A DNA stretch of 32,294 nt from Streptomyces viridosporus (GTDB taxonomy: Bacteria > Actinomycetota > Actinomycetes > Streptomycetales > Streptomycetaceae), in contig NZ_MSGP01000219.1 in assembly GCF_002078235.1 (NCBI RefSeq), positions 1 through 32,294 on the forward strand. The letters are read 5' to 3'. This document shows, one piece after another, positions 15,442-24,258 of this stretch; within the stretch, counting starts at the first letter, position 1, and each line of letters starts with the position of its first letter. The notes beneath the pieces were generated by a model, which searched no databases, was not told where the DNA came from, and saw nothing but the letters and a program-made list of their open reading frames with translations. Both the position numbers and the translations under genes were made by a program.

Positions 15442-18400
15442 TCAGCCCGCCAGGCAGGAGGGTCCGAGCAGGACCTTCAGGTCGCCGAAGAGGGCCGGGT
15501 CCGGCTTGACCCGGTGCCGGTCCAGGCGCAGCACCGTCGTCTTCGTCGGCCCCTGCAGTTTGATGCGGACCTCGCTGTCGCCCTTGTGGTGGGTGAGGAT
15601 CTCGCCGAGCCGGCTGACCATCGGCGGGGTCACCCGCGTCGCCGGGATGGTGAGGACGACGGGCGCGTTGGTGCCCGCGGTGGACAGGTCGGGGACCATC
15701 AGCTCCATCGCCACCAGGCGCGGCACGTCCTCCCGCTTGTCGAGGCGGCCCTTGACGAACACCACGGCGTCCTCGACCAGTTGCGTCGACACCAGTTGGT
15801 AGGTCGCCGGGAAGAACATGCACTCGATGGAGCCGGCGAGGTCCTCCACCGTGGCGATCGCCCAGGCGTTGCCCTGCTTGGTCATCTTGCGCTGCAGGCC
15901 CGAGATGATGCCGCCGATGGTGACCACCGCGCCGTCGCCGAAGTCGCCGCCGGTGAGCTGTGAGATGCCCGCGTCGGCCTTGTCGGACAGCACGTGCTCC
16001 AGGCCGAACAGCGGGTGGTCGGAGACGTAGAGACCGAGCATCTCCCGCTCCTGGGCGAGCAGGTAGGTCTTGTCCCACTCGTCGTCGGTGAAGGTGACGT
16101 CGAGGCCGAAGCCGGGCTCGCCGGACTCCTCCTCGCCCATGCCGCCGAAGAGGTCGAACTGCCCCTCGGCCTCCTTGCGCTTCACCGCGACCACGTTGTC
16201 GATCATCGGCTCGTACTGGGCGGTGAGGCCCTTGCGGCTGTGCCCCATGGAGTCGAAGGCGCCCGCCTTGATCAGCGACTCCGTGGTGCGCTTGTTGCAG
16301 ACGACCGCGTCGACCTTGTCGAGGTAGTCCGGGAAGGACGTGTACTTCCCCTTGGCCTTGCGGCACTTGATGATCGACTCCACGACGTTGGTGCCGACGT
16401 TGCGCACCGCCGACAGGCCGAAGAGGATCACGTCGTCGCCCTGCGCGGCGAAGTTGGCCTCGGACTCGTTGACGTTCGGCGGGAGCACCCTGATGCCCAT
16501 GCGGCGGCACTCGTTGAGGTAGACGGCCGACTTGTCCTTGTCGTCCTTCACCGAGGTGAGCAGCGCCGCCATGTACTCGGCGGGGTGGTTCGCCTTGAGG
16601 TAGGCGGTCCAGTACGACACCAGTCCGTACGCGGCCGAGTGCGCCTTGTTGAAGGCGTAGCCGGCGAAGGGCACCAGCACGTCCCACAGCGCCTGGATGG
16701 CCTCGTCGCTGTAGCCGTTCTTGCGGGCGCCGGCCTGGAAGATGACGAAGTTCTTCTCCAGTTCCTCCGGCTTCTTCTTGCCCATCACGCGGCGGAGGAT
16801 GTCGGCCTCGCCGAGCGAGTAGCCGGCGATGATCTGGGCGGCCTTCTGCACCTGCTCCTGGTAGACGATCAGGCCGTAGGTGACGTCCAGGACCTCCTTG
16901 AGCGGCTCCTCCAGCTCGGGGTGGATGGGCGTGATCTCCTGCTGGCCGTTCTTGCGCAGGGCGTAGTTGGTGTGCGAGTTCATGCCCATCGGGCCCGGCC
17001 GGTACAGGGCCGACACGGCGGAGATGTCCTCGAAGTTGTCCGGCTTCATCAGCCGGAGCAGGGAGCGCATCGGACCGCCGTCGAACTGGAACACGCCGAG
17101 GGTGTCGCCGCGCTGGAGCAGGTCGAAGGTCGTGGGGTCGTCGAGCGGGAGGCTCAGGAGATCGATGTCGATCCCCTTGTTGGCCTTCACCATCTTGACG
17201 GCGTCGTCCATGATGGTCAGGTTGCGCAGGCCCAGGAAGTCCATCTTCAGCAGGCCGAGCGACTCGCAGCTCGGGTAGTCCCACTGCGTGATGGTGACGC
17301 CGTCGGTGTGCCTGACCCAGACCGGGACGTGCTCGGTGATGGTCTCGCTGGACATGATCACGCCGGCCGCGTGCACGCCCATCTGCCGGACCAGGCCCTC
17401 CACGCCGCGCGCGGTGTCGATGACCTTCTTCACGTCCGGCTCGTTCTCGTACATCGACCGGACCTCGCCCGCCTCCGAGTAGCGGGGGTGGCTGGGGTCG
17501 GTGATGCCGGACAGCGGGATGCCCTTGCCGAGGACGTCGGCGGGCATGGCCTTGGTGATGCGGTCGCCCATCGCGTACGGGTAGCCCAGCACGCGCGCGG
17601 AGTCCTTGATCGCGTTCTTGGCCTTGATGGTGCCGTAGGTGCCGATCATGGCGACCTTGTCGGCGCCGTACTTCTCCGTCACGTACCGGATCACCTCGAC
17701 GCGCCGGCGCTCGTCGAAGTCGATGTCGACGTCGGGCATCGAGATGCGCTCGGGGTTGAGGAACCGCTCGAAGATCAGGCCGTGCGGGATCGGGTCGAGG
17801 TCGGTGATGCCGAGGGCGTAGGCGACGATCGAGCCGGCCGCGGAACCCCGGCCGGGGCCGACCGCGATGCCCTGCTTCTTGGCCCACATGATGAAGTCGG
17901 CGACCACGAGGAAGTAGCCCGGGAAGCCCATCGAGATGATGGTGTCCATCTCGTACTCGACCTGCTTCATGCGGTCGTCCGGGATGCCGTCCGGGAAGCG
18001 GCGGTGCATGCCGCGCATGGTTTCCTCGCGGAACCAGCTGACCTCGGTGTACCCCTCCGGGATGTCGAACTTCGGCATCAGGTCGCGCTTCTCGAACATG
18101 CCGGTGGTGTCGACCATCTCGGCGATCAGCCGGGTGTTGGCGCAGCCCTCCTGCCAGGCGTCCGAGGAGTCGATGGCGTACATCTCGTCGGTGGACTTGA
18201 GGTAGTAGCCGGTGCCGTCGAACTTGAAGCGGTCGGGGTCGGAGAGGTTCTTGCCGGTCTGGATGCACAGCAGCGCGTCGTGGGCGGTCGCCTCGTGCGC
18301 GTAGGTGTAGTGCGAGTCGTTGGTGACCAGGGGCGGGATGCCGAGCTTCTTGCCGATCTCCAGCAGACCGTCGCGGACCCGGTGCTCGATGTCGATGCCG

Positions 18401-18981
18401 TGGTCCATCAGCTCCAGGAAGTAGCGGTCCTTGCCGAAGATGTCCTGGTAGTCGGCGGCCGCCTTGAGGGCCTCGTCGAAGTGGCCGAGGCGCAGCCGCG
18501 TCTGCACCTCGCCCGAGGGGCAGCCGGTGGAGGCGACGATGCCCTCCGACCACTGCGCGATGGTCTCCTTGTCCATCCGGGGCCACTTCTGCAGCCAACC
18601 CTCGGCGTACGCGTCGGAGGAGAGGCGGAAGAGGTTGTGCAGGCCGGTCCTGTTCACCGCCCACATGGTCTTGTGCGTGTAACCGCCGGAACCGGAGACG
18701 TCGTCCCGCTTCTGGTGCGGCTGGCCCCAGAGGATCTTGCGCTTGTTGCGCCGCGACTCGGGGGCGACATACGCCTCGATCCCGATGATCGGGGTGACTC
18801 CGGCCTTCTGCGCGGAGTGGAAGAAGTCGTACGCTCCGTGCAGGTTGCCGTGGTCGGACATGGCGATGTGCGTCATGCCCATCTCGTTGCAGGCATTGAA
18901 CATGTCCTTCAGCCGCGCGGCACCGTCCAGCAGCGAGTACTGGGTGTGGACGTGCAGGTGCGTGAACGGCGGCTTCGACAC
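15442..18981 (-). CDS. dnaE: DNA polymerase III alpha subunit DnaE
   Basis: A 1179-aa class C replicative polymerase. The N-terminal PHP domain (about 1-290) retains HLHVHTQYS (8-16), SDHGN (42-46), E69 and NDSH (221-224), the residues that bind metals in active PHP exonucleases. The palm carries the catalytic aspartates in PDVDIDF (416-422) after [10 protein letters not shown] (376-384). HHH/OB and C-terminal regions follow, with an OB-fold near residues 990-1070 ([28 protein letters not shown]). The GTG at 18979-18981 is preceded by GGAGG with 7 bases between and gives the usual [15 protein letters not shown] start. Longer frames upstream lack coding character. The DUF2252 gene diverges from it. 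Probably essential for chromosome replication. Confidence 0.98.
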   Translation of the reverse strand: MSKPPFTHLHVHTQYSLLDGAARLKDMFNACNEMGMTHIAMSDHGNLHGAYDFFHSAQKAGVTPIIGIEAYVAPESRRNKRKILWGQPHQKRDDVSGSGGYTHKTMWAVNRTGLHNLFRLSSDAYAEGWLQKWPRMDKETIAQWSEGIVASTGCPSGEVQTRLRLGHFDEALKAAADYQDIFGKDRYFLELMDHGIDIEHRVRDGLLEIGKKLGIPPLVTNDSHYTYAHEATAHDALLCIQTGKNLSDPDRFKFDGTGYYLKSTDEMYAIDSSDAWQEGCANTRLIAEMVDTTGMFEKRDLMPKFDIPEGYTEVSWFREETMRGMHRRFPDGIPDDRMKQVEYEMDTIISMGFPGYFLVVADFIMWAKKQGIAVGPGRGSAAGSIVAYALGITDLDPIPHGLIFERFLNPERISMPDVDIDFDERRRVEVIRYVTEKYGADKVAMIGTYGTIKAKNAIKDSARVLGYPYAMGDRITKAMPADVLGKGIPLSGITDPSHPRYSEAGEVRSMYENEPDVKKVIDTARGVEGLVRQMGVHAAGVIMSSETITEHVPVWVRHTDGVTITQWDYPSCESLGLLKMDFLGLRNLTIMDDAVKMVKANKGIDIDLLSLPLDDPTTFDLLQRGDTLGVFQFDGGPMRSLLRLMKPDNFEDISAVSALYRPGPMGMNSHTNYALRKNGQQEITPIHPELEEPLKEVLDVTYGLIVYQEQVQKAAQIIAGYSLGEADILRRVMGKKKPEELEKNFVIFQAGARKNGYSDEAIQALWDVLVPFAGYAFNKAHSAAYGLVSYWTAYLKANHPAEYMAALLTSVKDDKDKSAVYLNECRRMGIRVLPPNVNESEANFAAQGDDVILFGLSAVRNVGTNVVESIIKCRKAKGKYTSFPDYLDKVDAVVCNKRTTESLIKAGAFDSMGHSRKGLTAQYEPMIDNVVAVKRKEAEGQFDLFGGMGEEESGEPGFGLDVTFTDDEWDKTYLLAQEREMLGLYVSDHPLFGLEHVLSDKADAGISQLTGGDFGDGAVVTIGGIISGLQRKMTKQGNAWAIATVEDLAGSIECMFFPATYQLVSTQLVEDAVVFVKGRLDKREDVPRLVAMELMVPDLSTAGTNAPVVLTIPATRVTPPMVSRLGEILTHHKGDSEVRIKLQGPTKTTVLRLDRHRVKPDPALFGDLKVLLGPSCLAG

Positions 18982-18994
18982 GGTGCGGCCTCCA

Positions 18995-19012
18995 AGGAGA
19001 ACTAGGAGAACT
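18995..19012 (-). promoter_or_regulatory. Tandem AGTTCTCCT repeat complementary to the dnaE ribosome site
   Basis: On the minus strand, two 9-base copies of AGTTCTCCT stand just upstream of TGGAGG, the dnaE ribosome site. CTCC in the repeats is complementary to GGAG of the site, so the mRNA 5' region could pair and hide it. This is inferred from complementarity only. Confidence 0.4.
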
Positions 19013-19137
19013 ATCGGCGACGGGCTGCGGACAGTCCGGTGGACAGCGTCGAAGTCTATGCCCCGGCACTGACACTTCGAGGACGCCCCGACGTACCTTC
19101 GGGCGGGGCACTCCCGTGCTCCCTTACACGTTAGGCA

Positions 19138-19158
19138 GGGGACGGACCAGCCGTCCCC
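19138..19158. promoter_or_regulatory. Hairpin GGGGACGG-N5-CCGTCCCC ahead of the DUF2252 gene
   Basis: A perfect 8-bp stem with a 5-base loop lies 15 bases upstream of the AGGAGG ribosome site. Just before it is TTAGGC, a possible -10 region, so the hairpin may be at the 5' end of the mRNA, where it would stabilise it, or be an operator dyad. No T-run. Confidence 0.4.
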
Positions 19159-19188
19159 GAGACGTCCCGCACCAGGAGGCACCCAGCG

Positions 19189-20538
19189 ATGTCGGTCCCG
19201 CAGCTCGACGACGAGCACCGCGGTGAGGAGATTCTCGCCGTCCTCGACACCGCCTTCGGCGAGCTCCTGGCCGCCGACCCGGCCGCGTTCCGCGTGAAGT
19301 TCCGGAAGATGGCGGCCTCGGCGTTCGCGTTCTACCGGGGGACGGCGTGCCTCTTCTACCACGACCTGGACGCGGAGAACGCCGGGCGGGGCGGTGGGAG
19401 GACGTACAGCGGCCCGTACCTGGACGACCGGACCTCCCGGGTGTGGATCCACGGCGACCTGCACGCGGAGAACTTCGGCACCTACATGGACTCCAACGGC
19501 CGCCTGGTCTTCAACGTCAACGACTTCGACGAGGCCTATGTCGGCCCCTTCACCTGGGACCTCAAGCGCTTCGCGGCCTCCCTGGCGCTGATCGGCTACG
19601 CGAAGGCGCTCAGCGACGAGCAGATCACCGAGCTGGTGCGGATCTACGCGGGCGCCTACCGCGAGCGCATCCACGCGCTGGCCACCGGCGCGAAGAGCGA
19701 CGAGGTGCCGCCGTTCACGCTGGACACCGCCCAGGGACCGCTGCTGGACGCGCTGCGCGACGCCCGCTCGCTGACCCGGTTCGGGCTGCTGGACTCGATG
19801 ACCGAGATCCGCGACTTCGAGCGCCGCTTCGCCCCCGGCGGCGGCGCGGTCGAGCTGGACGCCGCCACCCGCTACAAGGTGCTCGCCGCCTTCGACGGCT
19901 ACCTGGAGACGCTGCCGGACGCCTCCCTGGCCCGCCCGGACTCCTACCGCGTGAAGGACGTCGTGGGCCGCCGCGGCATCGGCATCGGGTCGGCCGGGCT
20001 GCCGTCGTACAACATCCTCCTGGAGGGCCACAGCGACGCCCTGGAGAACGATGTCGTGATCTACATCAAGCAGGCCCAGACCCCGGCCGTCTCCCGGCAC
20101 ATCCCCGACCGGGCCATCCGCGACTACTTCCGGCACGAGGGCCACCGCACGGTGATCTCCCAGCGCGCCCTCCAGGCGCACGCCGACCCGTGGCTGGGCT
20201 GGACCGAGCTGGACGGCGCGGGCCAGCTGGTCGCCGAGGTCTCGCCGTACGCCGTGGACCTGGACTGGAGCGACATCGACGACCCCGAGGAGATCGCCCA
20301 GGTGGCCGCCGACCTCGGCCGGGCCACGGCCACGATGCACGCGGCGGCGGACGACACCTCCGGCGAGTCCCTGGTGCCGTTCTCCACCGAGCGGGCCATC
20401 GACGCGGCGATCGCGGCCGACGAGGAGGGCCTCGCGCCGCTGCTGGTCGACTTCGCGCACGGCTACGGCGCACGCGCGCGCCGCGACCACCAGACCTTCC
20501 TGGACCTGTTCCGCAACGGCAGGATCCCGGGACTGTGA
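19189..20538 (+). CDS. DUF2252 protein with kinase-like (APH/HipA-type) motifs
   Basis: Predicted 449 aa, full family length. After [20 protein letters not shown] (41-60) come [10 protein letters not shown] (88-97) and [20 protein letters not shown] from about 108. The order HGDxHxxN followed by a DFD-like acid pair mirrors the catalytic and metal-binding loops of aminoglycoside-phosphotransferase and HipA-type kinases, so an ATP-dependent phosphotransferase is plausible; no DUF2252 activity is known to me. A C-terminal half with [29 protein letters not shown] contains a glycine-rich strand-loop-strand. No signal peptide or membrane helix. The ATG at 19189 has AGGAGG 10 bases upstream. It diverges from dnaE. 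Confidence 0.9.
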   Translation: MSVPQLDDEHRGEEILAVLDTAFGELLAADPAAFRVKFRKMAASAFAFYRGTACLFYHDLDAENAGRGGGRTYSGPYLDDRTSRVWIHGDLHAENFGTYMDSNGRLVFNVNDFDEAYVGPFTWDLKRFAASLALIGYAKALSDEQITELVRIYAGAYRERIHALATGAKSDEVPPFTLDTAQGPLLDALRDARSLTRFGLLDSMTEIRDFERRFAPGGGAVELDAATRYKVLAAFDGYLETLPDASLARPDSYRVKDVVGRRGIGIGSAGLPSYNILLEGHSDALENDVVIYIKQAQTPAVSRHIPDRAIRDYFRHEGHRTVISQRALQAHADPWLGWTELDGAGQLVAEVSPYAVDLDWSDIDDPEEIAQVAADLGRATATMHAAADDTSGESLVPFSTERAIDAAIAADEEGLAPLLVDFAHGYGARARRDHQTFLDLFRNGRIPGL

Positions 20539-20605
20539 CCCTCCGCACGCCCACCGGGACCCTTTAGGCGTCCCTTACCGGAACGCATGACAGACTTTCC
20601 CCGCC

Positions 20606-21316
20606 ATGGACATATCCGGAACCCAGCTCAGAGCCGTCCGCGCGGCGCTGTTCACGGCAGTGACCGTGACGCTCAGCGTCGCGTCGCACGTGCTGCTGTC
20701 CGGGGCTCCGCTGCCGGTGAACACGGTGGCCGCGATCGCCGCCGCCGTGTTCGCCCTGGCGTACGCCCTGGCGGGGCGGGAGCGTTCCTTCGGGCGGATC
20801 GCCGCCCTGCTGATCCCGCTGGAGCTGGCCGCCGACACCGTCTTCACCGCCGGCCAGCACGTCTGCTACGGCCGGATGGGCGGGCCCGTGGCGGGTCCGC
20901 TGCGCTCCGTCGGCTTCGACGTGCTGTGCGGTGACGGCACCAGCGTCGGCGCACCGCTCGCCCGTGTGACCGGCACCGCCGCCGAGGGCGGCGACCGGCT
21001 GGCGGTCCTGCTCGCCCAGGCCGACCCGGCCACCTCCTGGCTGCTGCTCGGCGCGCACGTCGGCGTCGGCCTGTTCGCCGCCGCCTGGCTGCGCCGCGGC
21101 GAGCAGGCGCTGGCCCGGCTGCTCGCCGCGGTGGCGGCCACCGCCTCGACGGCGGTCCGGCCGCTGCTGTTCGCGGTCGCGGCGGTGACGGGCCGCCGGA
21201 CCCCGAAGGTCCACCGGCCCCTCCTCCCGGTCCTCGGGACCGTCACGGCCCGGACCCGGATCCTCGTGCACTCCCTGGGACGGCGCGGACCGCCGTGCTC
21301 CGCCGCCCTCGCCTGA
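20606..21316 (+). CDS. Integral membrane protein of unknown function
   Basis: Predicted 236 aa with about four hydrophobic segments: VRAALFTAVTVTLSVASHVLL, VNTVAAIAAAVFALAYALAG, FGRIAALLIPLELAADTVF (shorter) and SWLLLGAHVGVGLFAAAWLRR. A basic C-terminal tail follows. Residues about 85-130 (GQHVCYGRMGGP...GDGTSVGAP) form a polar loop with two cysteines (VCYG, DVLCGD), probably extracytoplasmic. I recognise no named motif. The ATG at 20606 lacks a ribosome site, and CAGACT lies 9 bases upstream as a possible -10 of a leaderless mRNA. The next gene downstream encodes a membrane-anchored thioredoxin, so a link to extracytoplasmic cysteines is possible but unproven. Confidence 0.75.
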   Translation: MDISGTQLRAVRAALFTAVTVTLSVASHVLLSGAPLPVNTVAAIAAAVFALAYALAGRERSFGRIAALLIPLELAADTVFTAGQHVCYGRMGGPVAGPLRSVGFDVLCGDGTSVGAPLARVTGTAAEGGDRLAVLLAQADPATSWLLLGAHVGVGLFAAAWLRRGEQALARLLAAVAATASTAVRPLLFAVAAVTGRRTPKVHRPLLPVLGTVTARTRILVHSLGRRGPPCSAALA

Positions 21317-21417
21317 GGCGCTCCCCGCCCCGGTACCGGCGGCCCCCGAACACGAGCAGTCCCCCCCCATACGCATCCCGCACACGACCGTGTGCGTCCC
21401 CCGTGGAGAACATCACC

Positions 21418-22230
21418 ATGAGCAAGCGGAACAGCCAGGCGGCGAAGACGGCGGCCCGGGAGCGCCTGCGCGCGGAGCGCGAGCGCCAGGCCAAGAAGGA
21501 CAAGGTCAAGCGGCAGGTCATCGTCGCCTGCTCCCTCGTCGGCGTCCTGGCGATAGCCGGCGGCATCGGCTACGCCGTCGTCCAGGCCAACCAGCCCGAC
21601 CACTGGGAGGCCGCGCAGGACGCCGAGCTCGTCAAGCCGGCCAACAGCAGCGGCAAGAACGGCACGACCGTCGTCATCGGCAAGCCCGACGCGAAGAAGA
21701 CCCTGGAGCTGTACGAGGACCCGCGCTGCCCGATCTGCGCCACGTTCGAGCAGAGCGTCGGCAAGACGATCGACAAGGACGTCGAGGACGGCAAGTACAA
21801 GATCCGTTTCGTCGGCGCCTCGTTCCTCGACCGCAACCTGACCGGCGAGGGCTCCAAGAACGCCCTGAGCGCCCTGGGCGCCGCGCTGAACGTCAGCCCC
21901 GAGGCGTTCCTCGCCTACAAGTCCGCGCTCTACTCGGCCGAGTACCACCCCCAGGAGAGCGAGGACAAGTTCAAGGACGACTCGTACCTGATCAAGATCG
22001 CGAACTCGGTCGACGCCCTGAAGGACAACAAGCAGTTCCAGACGGCCGTCGAGGACGGCACCTACGACCGGTGGGCGCTGGAGATGTCCAAGACCTTCGA
22101 CGAGAGCGACGTGAACGGCACGCCGACCCTGATGATGGACGGCAAGAAGGTCACCGGCTCCGACGGCCAGAGCACCCCCATGACGGTGGACGAGTTCAAC
22201 ACGGCGATCGACAAGGCCCTCAAGGCCTGA
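21418..22230 (+). CDS. Membrane-anchored DsbA-like thioredoxin-fold protein
   Basis: Predicted 270 aa. A basic, coiled N-terminus (1-31) leads into one membrane helix (about 32-55, KRQVIVACSLVGVLAIAGG), and the rest is extracytoplasmic. The thioredoxin-fold domain carries the redox pair C104 and C107 in DPRCPIC and a cis-proline loop in VNGTPTLMMDG, with the helical insertion expected of DsbA/DsbG-type proteins between them. It probably forms or rearranges disulfides in exported proteins. The ATG (21418-21420) is preceded by GGAGA with 9 bases between; upstream in-frame codons belong to the gap after the previous gene. A strong terminator follows, separating it from phoD. Confidence 0.93.
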   Translation: MSKRNSQAAKTAARERLRAERERQAKKDKVKRQVIVACSLVGVLAIAGGIGYAVVQANQPDHWEAAQDAELVKPANSSGKNGTTVVIGKPDAKKTLELYEDPRCPICATFEQSVGKTIDKDVEDGKYKIRFVGASFLDRNLTGEGSKNALSALGAALNVSPEAFLAYKSALYSAEYHPQESEDKFKDDSYLIKIANSVDALKDNKQFQTAVEDGTYDRWALEMSKTFDESDVNGTPTLMMDGKKVTGSDGQSTPMTVDEFNTAIDKALKA

Positions 22231-22256
22231 GCACCGGTCGGCCGACCACACGTCGA

Positions 22257-22290
22257 AGAGCGGGCGAACTTTTGCGAGTTCGCCCGCTCT
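22257..22290 (+). terminator. Strong hairpin terminator after the DsbA-like gene
   Basis: AGAGCGGGCGAAC (22257-22269) pairs over 13 bases with GTTCGCCCGCTCT (22278-22290) around the loop TTTTGCGA. It begins 26 bases after the stop codon and ends 30 bases before the phoD start, so its right arm lies in the phoD promoter region. No T-tract. Confidence 0.85.
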
Positions 22291-22293
22291 CGC

Positions 22294-22315
22294 GTGTACC
22301 TGTCAGTAACCTGAT
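22294..22315 (+). promoter_or_regulatory. Candidate PhoP (PHO-box-like) direct repeats at the phoD promoter
   Basis: GTGTACCTGTC (22294-22304) and AGTAACCTGAT (22305-22315) share ACCTG at an exact 11-base period, the period of Streptomyces PhoP direct-repeat units, whose core is roughly GTTCACC. The matches are 5 of 7 and 4 of 7, so the site would be weak. PhoP control of phoD in S. coelicolor is established knowledge; this location is inferred. Confidence 0.35.
22307..22312 (+). promoter_or_regulatory. -10 box TAACCT of a probable leaderless phoD promoter
   Basis: TAACCT fits TANNNT and stands 8 bases before the GTG start at 22321. No ribosome site is present in the gap. It lies within the 11-base direct repeats, so a bound activator would touch the -10 region unless the real promoter is elsewhere. 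Confidence 0.45.
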
Positions 22316-22320
22316 CGGCT

Positions 22321-24003
22321 GTGACCAGTCGACACAGATCATCCGAGAGCACCGTCCCCGCCTCCGCGGACGCCTCCTCCCTCTCCCCCCGCCGCCGTAC
22401 GGTCGTCAAGGCGGCCGCCGCCACCGCGGTGCTGGCCGGACCGCTCGCCGCGTCCCTGCCCGCCCGGGCGGCGACGCAGGCCCCCGCCTTCCTGCACGGC
22501 GTGGCCTCCGGCGACCCGCTGCCGGACGGCATCCTGCTGTGGACCCGCGTGACCCCGACGCCGGAGGCGATACCCGGCTCCGGGCTCGGCCCGGACACCG
22601 AGGTGAGCTGGACCGTCGCCCGGGACAAGGCGTTCACCGACGTCGTCGCCCAGGGTTCGACGCTCGCCACCGCCGCCCTCGACCACACCGTCAAGGCGGA
22701 CATCCGCGGCCTGCGACCGGCCACCGACTACTGGTTCCGCTTCTCCGCCGGGGGCACCGACTCCCCCGTCGCCCGCACCCGCACCGCACCGGCCGCCGAC
22801 GCCGCCGTGACCGGGCTGCGCTTCGGCGTGGTCTCCTGCACCAACTGGGAGGCCGGCCACTTCTCCGCGTACCGCCACCTCGCGGCCCGCGGCGACCTGG
22901 ACGCCTGGCTGCACCTGGGCGACTACATCTACGAGTACGGCACCGGCGAGTACGGCACCCGCGGCAAGACGGTGCGCCCGCACGCGCCCGCCCACGAGAT
23001 CGTCACCCTCGCCGACTACCGCCTGCGGCACGCGACGTACAAGACCGACCCCGATCTGCAGGCCCTGCACCACCGGGCGCCGGTCATCGCGATCTGGGAC
23101 GACCACGAGATCGCCAACGACGCCTGGTCGGGCGGCGCCGAGAACCACACCGAGGGCGCCGAGGGCACCTGGGCCGCGCGCCAGGCCGCCGCCAAGCAGG
23201 CCTACTTCGAGTGGATGCCGGTGCGCCCCGCGCTCGCCGGCACCACCTACCGCCGGCTGCGCTTCGGCCGGCTCGCCGACCTCTCCCTGCTGGACCTGCG
23301 CTCCTTCCGCTCCCAGCAGGTCTCGCTCGGCAACGGCGAGGTCGACGACCCGGACCGCACGCTCACCGGCCGCGCCCAACTGGACTGGCTGAAGGCGGGA
23401 CTGACGGCGTCCGACACCACCTGGCGGCTGGTCGGCACCTCGGTGATGATCTCCCCGTTCGCCATCGGCTCCCTGCCGGCGAGCCTGCTGAAGCCGCTCG
23501 CCAAACTGCTCGGCCTGCCGCAGGAGGGCCTCGCGCTCAACACCGACCAGTGGGACGGCTACACCGACGACCGCCGCGAACTCCTCGCCCACCTGCGCGC
23601 GAACGCCGTCCGCAACACGGTCTTCCTCACCGGCGACATCCACATGGCGTGGGCCAACGACGTGCCGGTCAACGCCGGCACCTACCCGCTGTCGCCCTCG
23701 GCCGCCACGGAGTTCGTGGTCACCTCGGTCACCTCCGACAACCTCGACGACATCGTCAAGGTCCCCGAGGGCACCGTCTCCTCGGTCGCCGCGCCGCTGA
23801 TCCGGGCCGCCAACCGGCACGTCCACTGGGTGGACACCGACCGCCACGGCTACGGCGTTCTGGACATCACCGCCGAGCGGGCGCAGATGGACTACTACGT
23901 GCTGTCCGACCGCACGGATCCGGCCGCCACGTCCGCCTGGGCCCGCTCCTACCGCACGCGCAGCGGCACGCAGAAGGTGGAGCGCGCCTACCAGCCGGTC
24001 TGA
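22321..24003 (+). CDS. phoD: PhoD-family alkaline phosphatase/phosphodiesterase, Tat-exported
   Basis: Predicted 560 aa. A twin-arginine signal (SPRRRTVVK at 22-30, then an Ala-rich hydrophobic core) likely cleaves near ARA-ATQ at about residue 50. An N-terminal beta-sandwich (about 55-155) precedes the calcineurin-like PhoD domain, with metal-binding motifs [29 protein letters not shown] and [10 protein letters not shown] in the expected order. PhoD enzymes release phosphate from mono- and diesters outside the cell using Ca and Fe. The GTG start at 22321 is favoured because it provides the whole Tat signal and follows a -10-like box. Flanked by terminators on both sides, it is a single-gene unit. 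Confidence 0.96.
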   Translation: MTSRHRSSESTVPASADASSLSPRRRTVVKAAAATAVLAGPLAASLPARAATQAPAFLHGVASGDPLPDGILLWTRVTPTPEAIPGSGLGPDTEVSWTVARDKAFTDVVAQGSTLATAALDHTVKADIRGLRPATDYWFRFSAGGTDSPVARTRTAPAADAAVTGLRFGVVSCTNWEAGHFSAYRHLAARGDLDAWLHLGDYIYEYGTGEYGTRGKTVRPHAPAHEIVTLADYRLRHATYKTDPDLQALHHRAPVIAIWDDHEIANDAWSGGAENHTEGAEGTWAARQAAAKQAYFEWMPVRPALAGTTYRRLRFGRLADLSLLDLRSFRSQQVSLGNGEVDDPDRTLTGRAQLDWLKAGLTASDTTWRLVGTSVMISPFAIGSLPASLLKPLAKLLGLPQEGLALNTDQWDGYTDDRRELLAHLRANAVRNTVFLTGDIHMAWANDVPVNAGTYPLSPSAATEFVVTSVTSDNLDDIVKVPEGTVSSVAAPLIRAANRHVHWVDTDRHGYGVLDITAERAQMDYYVLSDRTDPAATSAWARSYRTRSGTQKVERAYQPV

Positions 24004-24013
24004 CGCCCGGGGT

Positions 24014-24043
24014 CCCTCGGCCGCGCCCGGACGCGGCCGAGGG
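24014..24043 (+). terminator. Strong hairpin terminator after phoD
   Basis: CCCTCGGCCGCG (24014-24025) pairs perfectly over 12 bases with CGCGGCCGAGGG (24032-24043), loop CCCGGA. It starts 11 bases after the phoD stop. The stem is almost entirely G/C and has no T-tract. Confidence 0.85.
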
Positions 24044-24136
24044 GCCCGTGCCCGCCGGGGCGAAGGGCCCGTGCCCTCCGAGGGCGGGGGACCCGTGCCC
24101 GCCGGGGGCGAGGGGCCGCGCTCACCGGGGACGACC
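24042..24136. repeat. Degenerate tandem repeat of about 24 bases, four copies
   Basis: Units begin at 24042, 24065, 24089 and 24113, of the form GGGCCCGTGCCCGCCGGGGG with a short CGAA/CGGG/CGAG end; the fourth is the most diverged. They fill part of the 255-base gap between phoD and the methyltransferase gene, directly after the phoD terminator. The repeat has no spacer structure and no supported coding role. Confidence 0.75.
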
Positions 24137-24258
24137 GGCGGGCCGGTGGCCGAAAACGTACGGTCGGCCGGGGCCGCGGGAGCCGACCCGGGGTATTCCA
24201 TGGCCGGTTCACCTAGGTTGGGCGCACTGGTCACCGCCCGTCCACAGGAGGCTCAGCC

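Noticed and set aside
15994..19005. Large plus-strand open frame of about 1000 codons opposite dnaE
   Set aside because: It is the mirror of dnaE codons with G/C at the third position. The product is low-complexity (Val, Gly, Asp, Arg, His) without motifs, while the minus strand encodes a complete DnaE.
24042..24136. CRISPR array
   Set aside because: Units are directly contiguous, degenerate and lack unique spacers; no cas genes are present.
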